Positions 52,115 to 62,143 of a DNA stretch of 64,000 nt are shown one piece after another. The notes under the pieces were generated by a model. The model had not been told where the DNA came from and did no database searches. It saw only the letters and a list, made by a program, of their open reading frames with translations. The stretch lies in contig NZ_JPQU01000023.1 in assembly GCF_000737245.1 (NCBI RefSeq), positions 62,001 through 126,000 on the forward strand, given 5' to 3'. Within the stretch, counting starts at the first letter, position 1. The number at the start of each line of letters is the position of its first letter. The stretch is from Pseudomonas syringae (GTDB lineage: Bacteria > Pseudomonadota > Gammaproteobacteria > Pseudomonadales > Pseudomonadaceae). Made by a program: the position numbers and the translations under genes.

Positions 52115-55100
52115 TCACTTGAAGTCTCGACTGCGTACATCCAGCCCCGTCAGTAGCGGCGTCAGATTGTAAAGTCGCTTCGCTATCACATGGCGCACCC
52201 CGCTTTGTGACTCCAGCCGTCCGAATACCTGCAACAACTGAGATCCGACCAGAACTTTGCGCTGACGCTCTGCCAGGTCACGCCATACCACCACGTTTAC
52301 CATCCCGAACTCGTCCTCTAGCGTGACAAATGTCACGCCACTGGCCGTACCCGGCCGCTGCCTGCCAACCACCAGCCCGGCTACACTGACAGGCCGTCCG
52401 TGCTCAAGCTCCAGCAGCTCTTTTGAACTGCGAAACCGTTTGGCGGCAAGCTGGCGTCGCAGCATGGCCAACGGATGCGGTCCTAACGTGGTGCCGGTCA
52501 TGGCGTAATCCGCCATCAGGTCCTGGGCAACCGTGGGCAGTGGAAGCGCGATTTGCGATTCTTCGACAGGTTCATCGAACCCGAACAAAGGCCGTTGCGC
52601 TTCAACCCCCGCCACTTCCCAGCGTGCGCGGTGGCGATGCCCGATCAGACCACGCAAGGCGCCAGCATCAGCCAGGGATTCTCTTGCACGACTGTCCAGT
52701 TGCGCACGCAGGCTCAAGTCAGTTGCATCGATGAACGCCTTGCGTTCCCGGGCCACCTCAATCCGCTTGGCATCGTCCTCACGAAACCCGCGAATCATGC
52801 GCAAGCCCATACGCAGTGCCAGCGAACGATTGCGGTCAGGATGTTCGACCGGCTCCAGGCTGCAATCCCAATCGCTATAGCGGATATCCACCGGACGGAT
52901 TTCGATGTGGTGGCGACGTGCATCCTGAAGAATCTGATCCGGGCTGTAGAAACCCATGGGCCAGCTGTTGATCAAGGCGCAGGCAAAGGCAGCCGGTTCA
53001 TGGCATTTGAGCCAGCAACTGGCGTAAGTCAGCAAGGCAAAGCTGGCAGCGTGGGACTCCGGGAAACCATAGCTTCCAAAGCCCTTGATCTGCTCGAAGA
53101 TCCGCTCAATGAACTCAGGTTCATAACCATTGGCCTGCATCCGTTTCGCAAGCCGTATCCGGTGTGGCTCCAATCCACCATGACGCTTCCAGGCGGCCAT
53201 GGATCGACGTAACTCATCGGCCTCGCCCGGTGAATAGTCCGCTGCGATGATGGCCACTTCCATGACTTGTTCCTGGAATAACGGCACGCCCAGAGTCCGT
53301 TTGAAGACCTTTTCCAGCTTCGCCGGATATGTGACCTCCTCTTCCTTGTTTCGCCGGCGCAGGTAGGGATGCACCATGTCCCCCTGAATAGGCCCCGGCC
53401 TGACGATGGCAACCTCAATCACCAGATCGTAGAACTCTTTAGGCTTCATGCGCGGCAACATGGCCATCTGCGCCCGGGATTCAATCTGGAACACCCCAAT
53501 GGTGTCGGCCCGGCCGATCATTTCGTAGGTGGCCGGATCATCGGCCGGCAAGGTCGCCAACGTCCAGTCGTTGCCCCGATACCGACGCACAAGATCAAAG
53601 GTCCGACGCAAGGCACTGAGCATGCCCAAGGCGAGAATATCGACCTTGAGCAGCCCTACTGCATCCAGATCGTCCTTGTCCCACTGAATGATGGTTCTAT
53701 CCGCCATGGCCGCATTTTCCACCGGCACAAGGGTATGCAGCGGATGTTCGGAGATTACAAAGCCACCGGGGTGCTGTGAGAGATGTCGGGGAAAGCCGAT
53801 CAGCTCGCGGGTCAAAGTCAGGACACGGCGCAGAATAGGCGTCTCAGGATCAAAGCCGCTCTCACGTAACCTGGCCTCGGAAGGTAGGTCATCGCTCCAG
53901 CTGCTGAAGCAATCAGCCAAGGCATTGATCTGATCCGGGGGTAAACCCAGCACTTTGGCCACGTCACGCACAGCCCCGGTGCCGTGGTAGGTGCTGGCTA
54001 CCGCAGTCAGTGCTGCCCTGCCCCGGCCATAGCGCTGGAAGATGTACTGCAGGACTTCTTCACGACGCTCGTGCTCGAAATCCACGTCGATATCCGGCGG
54101 CTCATTGCGCTCTTTCGAAATGAAACGCTCGAACAGCAGGTTGCTGGTTTCCGGGTTCAGTTCGGTTATGCCCAGCGCGAAGCACACCACGGAGTTGGCC
54201 GCAGAACCGCGCCCCTGACAGAGAATGCTGCGCTCACGGGCAAATTCGACGATGTCATGCACCGTCAGGAAATAACTGTCGAACTTCATCTCGCGGATCA
54301 GGCTCAGCTCTTTTTCGATCTGGGCGCGGGTCTCCGGCTTCAACCCCTTGGGCCAGCGCTTACGGGCACCACGCTCAGTCATCTCCCGCAACCAAGAGTC
54401 AGGCGAATGCCCGTGAGGTACGAGCTCATGAGGATATTCATAACGCAACTGGCTCAGGTCGAAACGGCAGCGTTTGGCGATGCACAGGGTTTGAGCCAAC
54501 AACGCTTGAGGATAGAGACTGGACAGAACGTCCAGCGGGCGCAGGTGCCGTTCGCCATTGGGGAAGAGGTTATGGCCAGCCGCAGCCACCGTGGTGTGAT
54601 GGCGAATGGCAGTGATCGTATCTTGCAAGGCCCGTCGCCCCCGGGCATGCATATGCACGTCGCCAGTGGCGACAGCCGGGATGTGCAATTTGCGGCTTAG
54701 CTCCAACAGCCTGTCCAGCCGCTGCTTATCGTCCGGCCCACGGTGCAGCTCAACGGACAGCCACAAAGTGCTTTCAAAGCAGGTGCGCAACCACCGAGCC
54801 TGTTCCATCAATGAGGCGTTTGGTTGATCGGAATCGGCAAGCCATAGAGCCAGCAAACCGTCCAGAGGCGTTTTGAAGTCGTCGCGCAACAGCAGATATT
54901 CGCCTTTTTTGGCGCGCCGCCGGGCCACGGTGATCAACTGGCACAAGGCTTGATAACCGGCGAGGTTCTCCACCAGCAGGACGATTCTGGGGCCATCGTT
55001 GATCTGCATCTCGCTGCCGACAATCAGCTCCAGGCTGGTTTTTTTTGCGGCTTGCCAGGCACGAACAATCCCGGCCAGCGTACACTCATCGGTGATCGCC

Positions 55101-55213
55101 AGCGCTGCGTAGCCATGAGCCTGGGCACGGTCGAACAATTCGCCAGCGCTGGAAGCCCCTCGCTGAAACGTGAAGTTGGAAAGGCAATGCAGCTCCGCGT
55201 AACCCGTGTTCAT
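52115..55213 (-). CDS. dnaE2: error-prone DNA polymerase DnaE2 (ImuC)
   Basis: This 1032-residue C-family polymerase alpha subunit is shorter than DnaE (about 1170). It has the N-terminal PHP domain ([29 protein letters not shown]), the palm with acidic catalytic residues ([15 protein letters not shown] near residue 395), the fingers ([20 protein letters not shown] near 700) and an OB domain near residue 930. It carries out translesion synthesis with ImuB. Its ATG overlaps the imuB stop (ATGA), and it is last in the SOS mutagenesis operon. Confidence 0.95.
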   Translation of the reverse strand: MNTGYAELHCLSNFTFQRGASSAGELFDRAQAHGYAALAITDECTLAGIVRAWQAAKKTSLELIVGSEMQINDGPRIVLLVENLAGYQALCQLITVARRRAKKGEYLLLRDDFKTPLDGLLALWLADSDQPNASLMEQARWLRTCFESTLWLSVELHRGPDDKQRLDRLLELSRKLHIPAVATGDVHMHARGRRALQDTITAIRHHTTVAAAGHNLFPNGERHLRPLDVLSSLYPQALLAQTLCIAKRCRFDLSQLRYEYPHELVPHGHSPDSWLREMTERGARKRWPKGLKPETRAQIEKELSLIREMKFDSYFLTVHDIVEFARERSILCQGRGSAANSVVCFALGITELNPETSNLLFERFISKERNEPPDIDVDFEHERREEVLQYIFQRYGRGRAALTAVASTYHGTGAVRDVAKVLGLPPDQINALADCFSSWSDDLPSEARLRESGFDPETPILRRVLTLTRELIGFPRHLSQHPGGFVISEHPLHTLVPVENAAMADRTIIQWDKDDLDAVGLLKVDILALGMLSALRRTFDLVRRYRGNDWTLATLPADDPATYEMIGRADTIGVFQIESRAQMAMLPRMKPKEFYDLVIEVAIVRPGPIQGDMVHPYLRRRNKEEEVTYPAKLEKVFKRTLGVPLFQEQVMEVAIIAADYSPGEADELRRSMAAWKRHGGLEPHRIRLAKRMQANGYEPEFIERIFEQIKGFGSYGFPESHAASFALLTYASCWLKCHEPAAFACALINSWPMGFYSPDQILQDARRHHIEIRPVDIRYSDWDCSLEPVEHPDRNRSLALRMGLRMIRGFREDDAKRIEVARERKAFIDATDLSLRAQLDSRARESLADAGALRGLIGHRHRARWEVAGVEAQRPLFGFDEPVEESQIALPLPTVAQDLMADYAMTGTTLGPHPLAMLRRQLAAKRFRSSKELLELEHGRPVSVAGLVVGRQRPGTASGVTFVTLEDEFGMVNVVVWRDLAERQRKVLVGSQLLQVFGRLESQSGVRHVIAKRLYNLTPLLTGLDVRSRDFK

Positions 55214-56625
55214 GCGAACCAGCCATGCAGTAACAAGTCGTCACCCTCACCCACCGCCCGATAAGCCCAGCCTCTCTGGCCGGTTCGGGTCTCGATCAGG
55301 TAATAATCCCGGCGAACATCGCCACCGTCCCACCAACCGGATTCGATGCGTTCAGGTCCGGCAAGGATTCGGGCTTCACTCTCACGCAAAGCTTGCGGTG
55401 TGGACAACAGCCAACCAGGCCTGGGCACACAGGGAATAGCAGTTTTTACTTTGCCTGGCGCATCGCACTGCCAGGCGCATTCCGGCCGATGATCCGCATG
55501 CATGCGCAAACTGCTCACCGACTCATCACCCAGCCTCGCGCGCAAGCGTTCCCGCAGTTGCTCCCAAGGCAAAGCCTGATGGGGCCGCTCATCGAACAAC
55601 TCACGACGTACCGGTACGAATGTGGGCAAATCACGAGCCTCCAAACGCACGGCGTGTACCGGTGAAGGTACCTGAATCTGCTCCAGACGCCCTCTGGCCA
55701 GCTCAAACAACATGCCGGCTTCGCGCTCGGCGCTGAGCAAACCCACCGGCAACCGGGTATCCGGACCTTCATGGTGCTCAAGAGACAGGCAGAAACGCTG
55801 CACACCGCTGTCTCGCCCGGCCAGAAAGGCTGCCAGATCGGTGACCAGACGCTTGAGAGGAAACAGCAGAGCCTGATGCGACTCGACATCGAAGTTCAAT
55901 TCAATCCTGACATCGAAAAAGTCAGGCGGTGTATAGCACTCCAGCGCAACCGGACGCTCACCCAGCAGGTTGTCGATATGCAGCAAAACCTGCGCTGGAA
56001 AGCGACGAGCCAAGGTATGACGAGGAAGTTCAAGCACCTGTCGAAGGCAGCGAAAGCCCATCCGCGACAACGCAGTGAACACATCGCGGCTCAAGCCGAT
56101 TCGATCCAGAGGCATCTGCTCCAGCGCCGGCCGCAGATGCGCAGCCTCCATGATCGCCAGGCCGTCGTGAGCATTGGCCAGCATCCGCGCTGCAACCGGG
56201 TTGGGCGCCACGACTATCCGGTGGCTGAAGCCCAGAGCGGTCAACTCCTCGCGCAGGCGCGCTTCGAAAATCGGCCATGGTCCGAACAGTCCAAGACTTG
56301 ATTCAATCTCCATGAGCAACGCCCGAGGATACTTGAGGCTGACCTGTGAGCTGAAACCATATGCCCAGGCCGCCAATAATTGCTCTAAAGCTTCGGTTTC
56401 AGCCGGATCGTATTCCTCCGTTGCGAAATCCCGGGCCAACACTTGCGCACTGATCAGTGACTGGCCGGGGCGGAGTCCAAGAGCACGGGCCGCCTGATTG
56501 ACTGTTTGCAGTACCCGGCGCTGAGGGGTGCCGCTGAGCAAAGCCAATGGTTCATCAGGGTCGGTTCGACGGCGCATGACACCATCCAGCGCCAGTTGCG
56601 GTAGCAATACACAGGCCCACAACAT
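55210..56625 (-). CDS. imuB: ImuB, catalytically inactive Y-family polymerase homologue
   Basis: This 471-residue protein has a Y-family polymerase fold but lacks the catalytic acidic residues: the N-terminus [15 protein letters not shown] has no Asp of the FYASVE type, and the usual SxDE is replaced by [20 protein letters not shown] near residue 375 resembles a beta-clamp binding motif. ImuB links DnaE2 to the clamp. ATG 56625 is 7 bp after the imuA stop; an earlier in-frame start lies within imuA. Confidence 0.92.
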   Translation of the reverse strand: MLWACVLLPQLALDGVMRRRTDPDEPLALLSGTPQRRVLQTVNQAARALGLRPGQSLISAQVLARDFATEEYDPAETEALEQLLAAWAYGFSSQVSLKYPRALLMEIESSLGLFGPWPIFEARLREELTALGFSHRIVVAPNPVAARMLANAHDGLAIMEAAHLRPALEQMPLDRIGLSRDVFTALSRMGFRCLRQVLELPRHTLARRFPAQVLLHIDNLLGERPVALECYTPPDFFDVRIELNFDVESHQALLFPLKRLVTDLAAFLAGRDSGVQRFCLSLEHHEGPDTRLPVGLLSAEREAGMLFELARGRLEQIQVPSPVHAVRLEARDLPTFVPVRRELFDERPHQALPWEQLRERLRARLGDESVSSLRMHADHRPECAWQCDAPGKVKTAIPCVPRPGWLLSTPQALRESEARILAGPERIESGWWDGGDVRRDYYLIETRTGQRGWAYRAVGEGDDLLLHGWFA

Positions 56626-56632
56626 GGCGACC

Positions 56633-57253
56633 TCAAGCGTCCGGGGTGAACGGGATGGGGGCTGTAGGTGCCAGACCGCCGCGACATTTGAGCACTCGCA
56701 ATTGCTGAGGCCGTGTATCGATGGCAATCCGTAGCGCAGCAGGTGAAGGATTATTCGCGGCCGCAAGCGGTCGACAGGCAAAGGCCAGGGTTTGCCCGGT
56801 CTCTGCCGCGACCTGCAAACGGCGCAGTGCCCGATCATCCACATGGCCAGGCCAGCAGAGCACGGCGCCACAACTGCCGGAGCGCAAGCATTGCTCAGCC
56901 GCCCACAGAGCGTCCCTGTCGCGAGCCTGAACCACGGTCATTTGACCCATGTCAATCCCGGCGGCCAGCCAGGCCTGGGGGTAAGGAATATAGGGTGGCG
57001 CCACCAGCACCAGCCGCTCACCACTGCTTGCCAAGCGTGCGAGGGTTGGCCAGAGCAGACGCAATTCACCACTGCCGTCGGAGGCGACGAGAATTTCACT
57101 GAGCGCCGCCGGAGGCCAGCCCCCAGAAGGCAAGGCAGCGTCCAGCGCTGAATGACCGGTAGGTTGCAGGCTGACAGGTGCTGCACTTTGCCGGCCTTTC
57201 CAGACCCGGCGCTCATCCAGCAGCGAATCAAGGCTGACGACGGCGCCCATCAT
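56633..57253 (-). CDS. imuA: ImuA, SulA/RecA-like component of the mutasome
   Basis: This 206-residue protein has the ImuA (SulA-like) pattern: TGHSALDAALPSGGWPPAAL near residue 32, then a RecA-like core without Walker A. It regulates translesion synthesis with ImuB and DnaE2. Its start overlaps the lexA stop by four bases, so the four genes form one operon under the LexA2 box at 57859. Confidence 0.9.
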   Translation of the reverse strand: MMGAVVSLDSLLDERRVWKGRQSAAPVSLQPTGHSALDAALPSGGWPPAALSEILVASDGSGELRLLWPTLARLASSGERLVLVAPPYIPYPQAWLAAGIDMGQMTVVQARDRDALWAAEQCLRSGSCGAVLCWPGHVDDRALRRLQVAAETGQTLAFACRPLAAANNPSPAALRIAIDTRPQQLRVLKCRGGLAPTAPIPFTPDA

Positions 57254-57867
57254 GCACGCCTCACCAGACCACAGAACACGCCTTCGATGGCGAAGTCCTG
57301 ATCCGGTCGAATCACAATAGGGGCATACGCCGGATTGCGAGGCAGCAGGTTGATTGCATCACTGCCCTTGTGCAGGCGCTTGATAGTGACTTCGCCATCA
57401 AGACGCGCCACGACAATCTGCCCGTCATGGGCATCACTGCTGCGATGCACACCCACCAGATCGCCATCAAGGATGCCGTCCTCGATCATCGAATCGCCCT
57501 GCACTCGCAATAGATAGTCAGGGACACGGGAGAATGTGCCGCGATCCAGCAGCAGCGTGTCATGGTGATCGACGTCAGGGCCAATCGGTGCGCCGGCGGC
57601 GACTCGACCCAGCACCGGGATTTCCAACAGCTCTGGCCGCGGCTCAAGCTGAACCAGACGAATGCCCCGGGCCTGATTGGGCATGACTTCGATCAGGCCC
57701 GCTTCAGTCAGGGCAATAATGTGTTTACGGGCCACACTGCGCGAAGCAAAACCAAAGGCTTCGGAAATTTCGGCCAGGCTTGGGGATTGACCTTGTTGCG
57801 CGATTCGATCGCGGATGAAAGTCAGTATTGCGCTGCGGCGGGGAGATAATGTGCTCATGGAGTACAT
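57250..57867 (-). CDS. lexA: LexA2 repressor of the mutagenesis cassette
   Basis: This 205-residue LexA-type repressor has an N-terminal winged helix (about residues 5–70), the autocleavage bond Ala91–Gly92 in VAAGAP, the nucleophile Ser126 in GDSM and Lys163 in VTIKRL. It is RecA-cleavable in principle and represses its own operon. The ATG at 57867 has GGAG five bases upstream; ATG 57858 is three codons in but has poor spacing. Either way the start codon region is inside or touching the operator. Confidence 0.93.
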   Translation of the reverse strand: MYSMSTLSPRRSAILTFIRDRIAQQGQSPSLAEISEAFGFASRSVARKHIIALTEAGLIEVMPNQARGIRLVQLEPRPELLEIPVLGRVAAGAPIGPDVDHHDTLLLDRGTFSRVPDYLLRVQGDSMIEDGILDGDLVGVHRSSDAHDGQIVVARLDGEVTIKRLHKGSDAINLLPRNPAYAPIVIRPDQDFAIEGVFCGLVRRA

Positions 57868-57876
57868 TTGTACTCC
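57859..57876 (-). promoter_or_regulatory. LexA2-type SOS box of the lexA–imuA–imuB–dnaE2 operon
   Basis: GGAGTAC-AAAT-GTACTCC is a perfect 7-4-7 palindrome. The GTAC-N4-GTAC core matches the GTAC-N4-GTGC class described for the P. putida LexA2 repressor rather than the CTG-N10-CAG SOS box. The same bases contain the Shine–Dalgarno GGAG and the ATG at 57867. Confidence 0.85.
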
Positions 57877-57922
57877 ATTGCGCTTTATCTGACCAGAACC
57901 ACCTGTCGCCAGCGTTTACACT

Positions 57923-58603
57923 TCAGCTCGGACAGCCCTGGGCACCATCATTAAGGCCTTGCTTATAGTTCTCGTACTCCAGGGTGGCTTTGCCATTGGT
58001 CCATTTGAGAGTCAGGACCAGTACCGAGTCGAAGTCGTCCCCGGTCCAGTCGTCGAGCAAAGTGATCTTCTTGCCGGAAGCCTCCTCGGCGACCTTGTTG
58101 ATCAATTCCGGCAGATAACCGTGGGACCAGGCGGTATAGATGGTTGAGTCATGATACTTGTCACGCATCAACTCATCGGCTAGCGCGCTGGTGTCATTGG
58201 CACCGTAATCAATATTGATCGGCAGCCCGAGCTTGATCGCGCTGGGACCAACCGTCATCAGGGGACGAAGATAGCTGTAGGAAAGATCACCCTCTCCTTC
58301 TTCCACATGACGACTGGGATTGGCGGCAAAAATGAAATTTGCATTGCCAAATTGCCGAGGCAATAGGTCAGAAAGATCAATGGCACGGTTCAGACCCTGG
58401 CAGTTGAGCTGGCCCAGGCCCATTGAAGGTTTTTCCGCGTGACGCATGAACACTAGCGTTTGAGTACCGTTCTTGGGTTCGGCATGTACGCCTCTGCCCA
58501 GGCTGAACAGAGCAACGGAGGAAGCGACGACGAATACCGGAACGAGCAAAAAAGCACAGCGTCGCTTGAATCGGGTGCTAACGGGGGCTTTTAAAAAATT
58601 CAT
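57923..58603 (-). CDS. histidine phosphatase superfamily protein, membrane-anchored or exported
   Basis: This 226-residue protein has an N-terminal hydrophobic segment (CAFLLVPVFVVASSVALFSL), then the phosphoglycerate-mutase-like motif VFMRHAEKP with the catalytic His near residue 53. A second Arg/His pair is in PSRHVEEGEG and YTAWSHGYLPELI near 165. The Ala-Glu after the hydrophobic segment suggests signal cleavage or a periplasmic location. ATG 58603 is chosen; 17 upstream codons are weakly supported. Substrate unknown. Confidence 0.8.
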   Translation of the reverse strand: MNFLKAPVSTRFKRRCAFLLVPVFVVASSVALFSLGRGVHAEPKNGTQTLVFMRHAEKPSMGLGQLNCQGLNRAIDLSDLLPRQFGNANFIFAANPSRHVEEGEGDLSYSYLRPLMTVGPSAIKLGLPINIDYGANDTSALADELMRDKYHDSTIYTAWSHGYLPELINKVAEEASGKKITLLDDWTGDDFDSVLVLTLKWTNGKATLEYENYKQGLNDGAQGCPS

Positions 58604-58879
58604 GATTCTCTGATTTTTATGAGCGGGCATTGAGATGCGTAGCGTGAACTGCATCCATGACTGGGTCCGCTACCCTTGGAAACTCCCTTTTTCAGGCATC
58701 TTGAAGCGCGTCCTTGATACGCTCCACAGCCTAACGCGCGAATATGTCGGTCTTGTTGACGAGAGAATGAGAGTCGAAAACGGGCCGGAGGTTGCATCCA
58801 GGCTGCAAAAAGGCGAGTGAATCATTAGATGCATGAAGAATTGACATTCACTGGAGTGCCGAAAGACATAAAGCCTGAG

Positions 58880-59998
58880 TCATTTGCGCAAGCTGCAAAA
58901 CACTGCACTCAATGCCACCGCCAGACCCGCCAGAGCATACACCCATACGGCTGACGTCACCGGCAGTATTAACCCGGCCAGCAAGGGGCCAACGCCTGCA
59001 CCAACATCCCGCCACACTGCATTGGCGGCCAACGCCTGGACCCGGCCTGGACCGGGGTTGCGCTGAGCGACCAGTGTGGTCACCAGCGGTAACTGCACGG
59101 CACGCAAAATCAGCACACTGCCCGCCCCCAGAATCAACCAATGCGAGCCAAATGCCGTCAGGGCAATACAGGTCAGTACTGAAAAAATCACCAGCATGCG
59201 CACCGCGCCAAACTGCTCAGCCGCACGGCCGCCCAACGGGCTCAAGAGCATTTCCGAGACATAGCGCAGGGCCAAGAGCACACCGGCCACCACCACTGCA
59301 TTACTGCCCATCATGGTTTGCGCTTGAAGCGCGAGACCGAAGATGAACAAACCATCCAGGGCAACACCTTCAATAAAGGACCAGACCGCGACACTGTCAG
59401 GCGTCTTGAAACGCCGACCGGATGGCGTTGGCATGGCGTGCCCTATGCTGGGCAATCCCCGTGCAACCCACCATCCGATCATTGATGCGACGGCGAGCAG
59501 CAGGAATATCAGGCGAGGCCCGAACTCAATGCTGATCAATGCTCCCAATGGCAAGGCAATCATCGGGCCGATCGCAACATAGGCTCGTGAACGGCCGGAA
59601 CGATGGGCTGCTCCAGCAGGGTCCGAAGTTGCCAACACCTGGGTAGACAGGTTCATCGCCGCATACGCCAGCCCCCAGCCCAGGCGCAGTATCAGCAACC
59701 ACCAGAAGCCAGAAATCAGGCCATTGCCCACCGCACAAACAGCGGCTGTCGCAGCGGCCAGCATGACCGTGGGGCGATCACCCCAGCGGGCGTAATAGCG
59801 AACCACATAGCTGTAGCCGAAAATCCTGACAAGGCGATTGGCTGCCAGCAGCACACCGGCTTGAGCCAGCGTGATGTCGAAAGCCTCAGCATGCAGCGGC
59901 AACAACAGGTAGAGCAGCACATCACTGGGCAGGCACAGGGCCAGAACCATCGCGGAGCGACGCGACATCAGGTCAGCCTTGCGAGAAGCCGAAGCCAT
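58880..59998 (-). CDS. MFS transporter of unknown substrate
   Basis: This 372-residue protein has about eleven hydrophobic segments in MFS order, with MLLSPLGGRAAEQFGAVRML at the central repeat and a loop 2–3 motif (YYARWGDRPTVML). ATG 59998 gives MASASRKADLMSRRSAM before helix 1; the frame extends 42 codons upstream without features. It is shorter than a standard twelve-helix MFS carrier. It is divergent from ptxS but separated by the PtxS operator region, so a link with ketogluconate is not implied. Confidence 0.8.
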   Translation of the reverse strand: MASASRKADLMSRRSAMVLALCLPSDVLLYLLLPLHAEAFDITLAQAGVLLAANRLVRIFGYSYVVRYYARWGDRPTVMLAAATAAVCAVGNGLISGFWWLLILRLGWGLAYAAMNLSTQVLATSDPAGAAHRSGRSRAYVAIGPMIALPLGALISIEFGPRLIFLLLAVASMIGWWVARGLPSIGHAMPTPSGRRFKTPDSVAVWSFIEGVALDGLFIFGLALQAQTMMGSNAVVVAGVLLALRYVSEMLLSPLGGRAAEQFGAVRMLVIFSVLTCIALTAFGSHWLILGAGSVLILRAVQLPLVTTLVAQRNPGPGRVQALAANAVWRDVGAGVGPLLAGLILPVTSAVWVYALAGLAVALSAVFCSLRK

Positions 59999-60185
59999 AT
60001 CCAGTAAAGTCCGGTTACAAAGGGAGCCGCAGCATGCCGCTCTGGAGGGCTTTATGACAACCCTGTGACCCTCCATAAACGATTCAGCAACACTCATGCG
60101 GCAGACTTTCTGACGCTGCTGCACGCACTCGTCCTGTGCCTTTCATCTGAACTCGTATTGACTCCGCTCTGGCTTTGGTGTTTTC

Positions 60186-60199
60186 TGAAACCGTTTTCA
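60186..60199. promoter_or_regulatory. PtxS operator upstream of ptxS
   Basis: TGAAACCGTTTTCA differs by one base from the known PtxS palindrome TGAAACCGGTTTCA. It lies 62 bp before the ptxS start and should mediate autorepression. Confidence 0.88.
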
Positions 60200-60260
60200 G
60201 GCCATGTAGACCAAGCCTGAAATCGACCAGCCCACCAATAAATCCAACAGGGTGCAAATT

Positions 60261-61283
60261 GTGAGTAGCTTCCCTCCGTCAACGCGGCCACGCGTGACCA
60301 TGAATGATGTCGCGGATCTGGCTGGCGTCTCCAAAGCCAGTGTCTCGCGCTTCATCGGCGAAGACCGGGCCTTACTGTCTGACGCCATTGCTCTGCGCAT
60401 CGAACAGGCCATCGACACCCTCGGCTATCGGCCCAATCAAATGGCCCGCGGCCTGAAACGCGGTCGTACCCGCTTGATCGGCATGTTGCTCGCAGATATC
60501 CGCAACCCCTACTCCATTGCCGTCATGCATGGCGTCGAAACCGCCTGCCGTCGCCACGGTTACAGCCTGGTGGTATGCAATACCGACCGCGATGATGAAC
60601 AGGAACGCCTGCACCTTGCCGCCCTGCGCTCTTACAACATCGAAGGTTTGATCGTGAACACCCTCGGTCACCAACGGGATGAACTGCGGGAACTGCATCG
60701 CGAGTTGCCCATGGTGCTGGTGGATCGCAAAGTCGATCAGCTAGAAAGCGATCTGGTGGGCTTGGACAACACGGCGGCGGTGTTGCAGGCCATTGACCAT
60801 CTGGATGACGCGGGCTATCGCGACATCCTGTTCGTCACCGAGCAACAGGATGGCACCAGTTCGCGACTGGAACGCATGGAAGCCTTCACATCGTTGATCG
60901 CTGAGCGCCCGCACCTGCGTGGGCAGGTGTTGGAAACCGACGAGCAATTCGGCGCTCAGCTCAATACTTTTCTGGATGCCCCAGCCATAGGCGCAAAAGC
61001 TCTGTTTACTGCCAACGGTGTCGCCACCCTCACCTGCACGCGCTTGCTGCGGGAAAAGGGTTGTGCGTTGTTTGACGACGTCGGCCTGATTGCCCTCGAC
61101 GAGCTTGATTGGTACCCCTTGGTGGGCACCGGTATCACTTCCCTGGCGCAACCCACCCACGACATTGGCGTGACGGCGTTCGAATGCCTGCTCAATCGGC
61201 TGCGCGGCGATCAGGCGCCATGTCGAGCGTTCGATTTCCCGGCCCGATTGATTGTTCGCGGTTCCACTCGAAAGCGTAACTGA
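60261..61283 (+). CDS. ptxS: LacI-family regulator PtxS (2-ketogluconate-responsive)
   Basis: This 340-residue LacI-type repressor has its helix-turn-helix in RPRVTMNDVADLAGVSKASV (near residue 10), then SRFIGEDRALLSDAI, and the hinge GYRPNQMARGLKRGRTRLIG. The effector domain starts near residue 70. It follows the PtxS sequence pattern and precedes kguE, as in other pseudomonads. The likely start is GTG 60261, with AGGG upstream; GTG 60252 is also in frame. It is released from DNA by 2-ketogluconate. Confidence 0.93.
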   Translation: MSSFPPSTRPRVTMNDVADLAGVSKASVSRFIGEDRALLSDAIALRIEQAIDTLGYRPNQMARGLKRGRTRLIGMLLADIRNPYSIAVMHGVETACRRHGYSLVVCNTDRDDEQERLHLAALRSYNIEGLIVNTLGHQRDELRELHRELPMVLVDRKVDQLESDLVGLDNTAAVLQAIDHLDDAGYRDILFVTEQQDGTSSRLERMEAFTSLIAERPHLRGQVLETDEQFGAQLNTFLDAPAIGAKALFTANGVATLTCTRLLREKGCALFDDVGLIALDELDWYPLVGTGITSLAQPTHDIGVTAFECLLNRLRGDQAPCRAFDFPARLIVRGSTRKRN

Positions 61284-61318
61284 GCTTGAACCGCTCAACG
61301 TTTGCTGCTGAATAAAAA

Positions 61319-61332
61319 TGAAACCGGTTTCA
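61319..61332. promoter_or_regulatory. PtxS operator of the kgu operon
   Basis: TGAAACCGGTTTCA is an exact match to the PtxS consensus palindrome, 14 bp upstream of the kguE ATG and directly before its GAGGA Shine–Dalgarno. PtxS bound here would block kguEKT(D) transcription. Confidence 0.95.
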
Positions 61333-61345
61333 GAGGACAACAAGA

Positions 61346-62143
61346 ATGAACATGAACCCCGTATCCATCAGCCTTTCCAGCTTCGGCGCCGATCCGGTGC
61401 GCCATCAGGGACAGGCAGCCTTCGTTGATCTTGTGGCAGTTTCAGGTGCTACGCGGATTGAATTACGCGAAGAGTTGATGACTCATGAATCGTTGTCAGC
61501 GCTCTGCTCAGCTGTCGCCAGTCGACAACTGGAATGCCTGTATTCGTCACCTCTTGAGCTTTGGCTGCCTGAAACTCTGACACCCAACCCGCAACTGAGC
61601 GCCACACTGCAGCGGGCAGTGCTAGCCGGTGCCCAATGGCTGAAAGTGTCTTTGGGGCACTACAGGGAAGACTGCGACCTGGCAGCACTTGCTCAGCTCT
61701 TGACGCAGCAGCCGGTACGCCTGCTGGTTGAGAACGACCAAACACTTCATGGAGGGCGAATCGACGGGTTTGTGCACTTCTTTGCTCAGATCAGCGACCT
61801 GCACATTCCGGTCGGTATGACCTTCGATGTCGGCAATTGGCATTGGCAAGAGCAATCGCCTCTCAGTGCCGCACGACAGCTGGGCCAGTACGTTGAATAT
61901 GTTCATTTCAAGGCGGTCACACGTGATGCAGCAGGCAAGCTGATCGCCATACCGCCACAGCCCTGCGATTTGCCAGCCTGGGGTGAATTACTGGGTTACA
62001 TGACACCGGGCTTGCCCCGCGCCATCGAATACCCCCTGCAAGGCGATGACTTGCTTGAGGTCACCCGGCACCAGGTGAGCATCCTCGCAGATCTCGCCGG
62101 AACCCACGAAGCGGCCCAACCCAAGGAGCCGAGCCATGTGTGA
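61346..62143 (+). CDS. kguE: KguE, 2-ketogluconate operon epimerase-like protein
   Basis: This 265-residue TIM-barrel protein belongs to the sugar phosphate isomerase/epimerase (AP endonuclease 2-like) family. Metal-site residues are in LLVENDQTLHGGRI (near 130), GMTFDVGNWHWQE (near 157) and EYVHFKAVTRD (near 188). It is the first gene of the kgu operon and overlaps kguK by eight bases. Its exact catalytic role in ketogluconate use is not firmly established. Confidence 0.92.
   Translation: MNMNPVSISLSSFGADPVRHQGQAAFVDLVAVSGATRIELREELMTHESLSALCSAVASRQLECLYSSPLELWLPETLTPNPQLSATLQRAVLAGAQWLKVSLGHYREDCDLAALAQLLTQQPVRLLVENDQTLHGGRIDGFVHFFAQISDLHIPVGMTFDVGNWHWQEQSPLSAARQLGQYVEYVHFKAVTRDAAGKLIAIPPQPCDLPAWGELLGYMTPGLPRAIEYPLQGDDLLEVTRHQVSILADLAGTHEAAQPKEPSHV

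Noticed and set aside
55210..56871. Longer ImuB starting at 56871
   Set aside because: The extra 82 codons overlap imuA in another frame; the homologous N-terminus begins at ATG 56625, 7 bp after the imuA stop.
58635..58820. 61-codon forward open frame near the histidine phosphatase start
   Set aside because: No ribosome binding site, no similarity to a known family, and it begins within the upstream region of the divergent phosphatase gene; not enough to call a gene.
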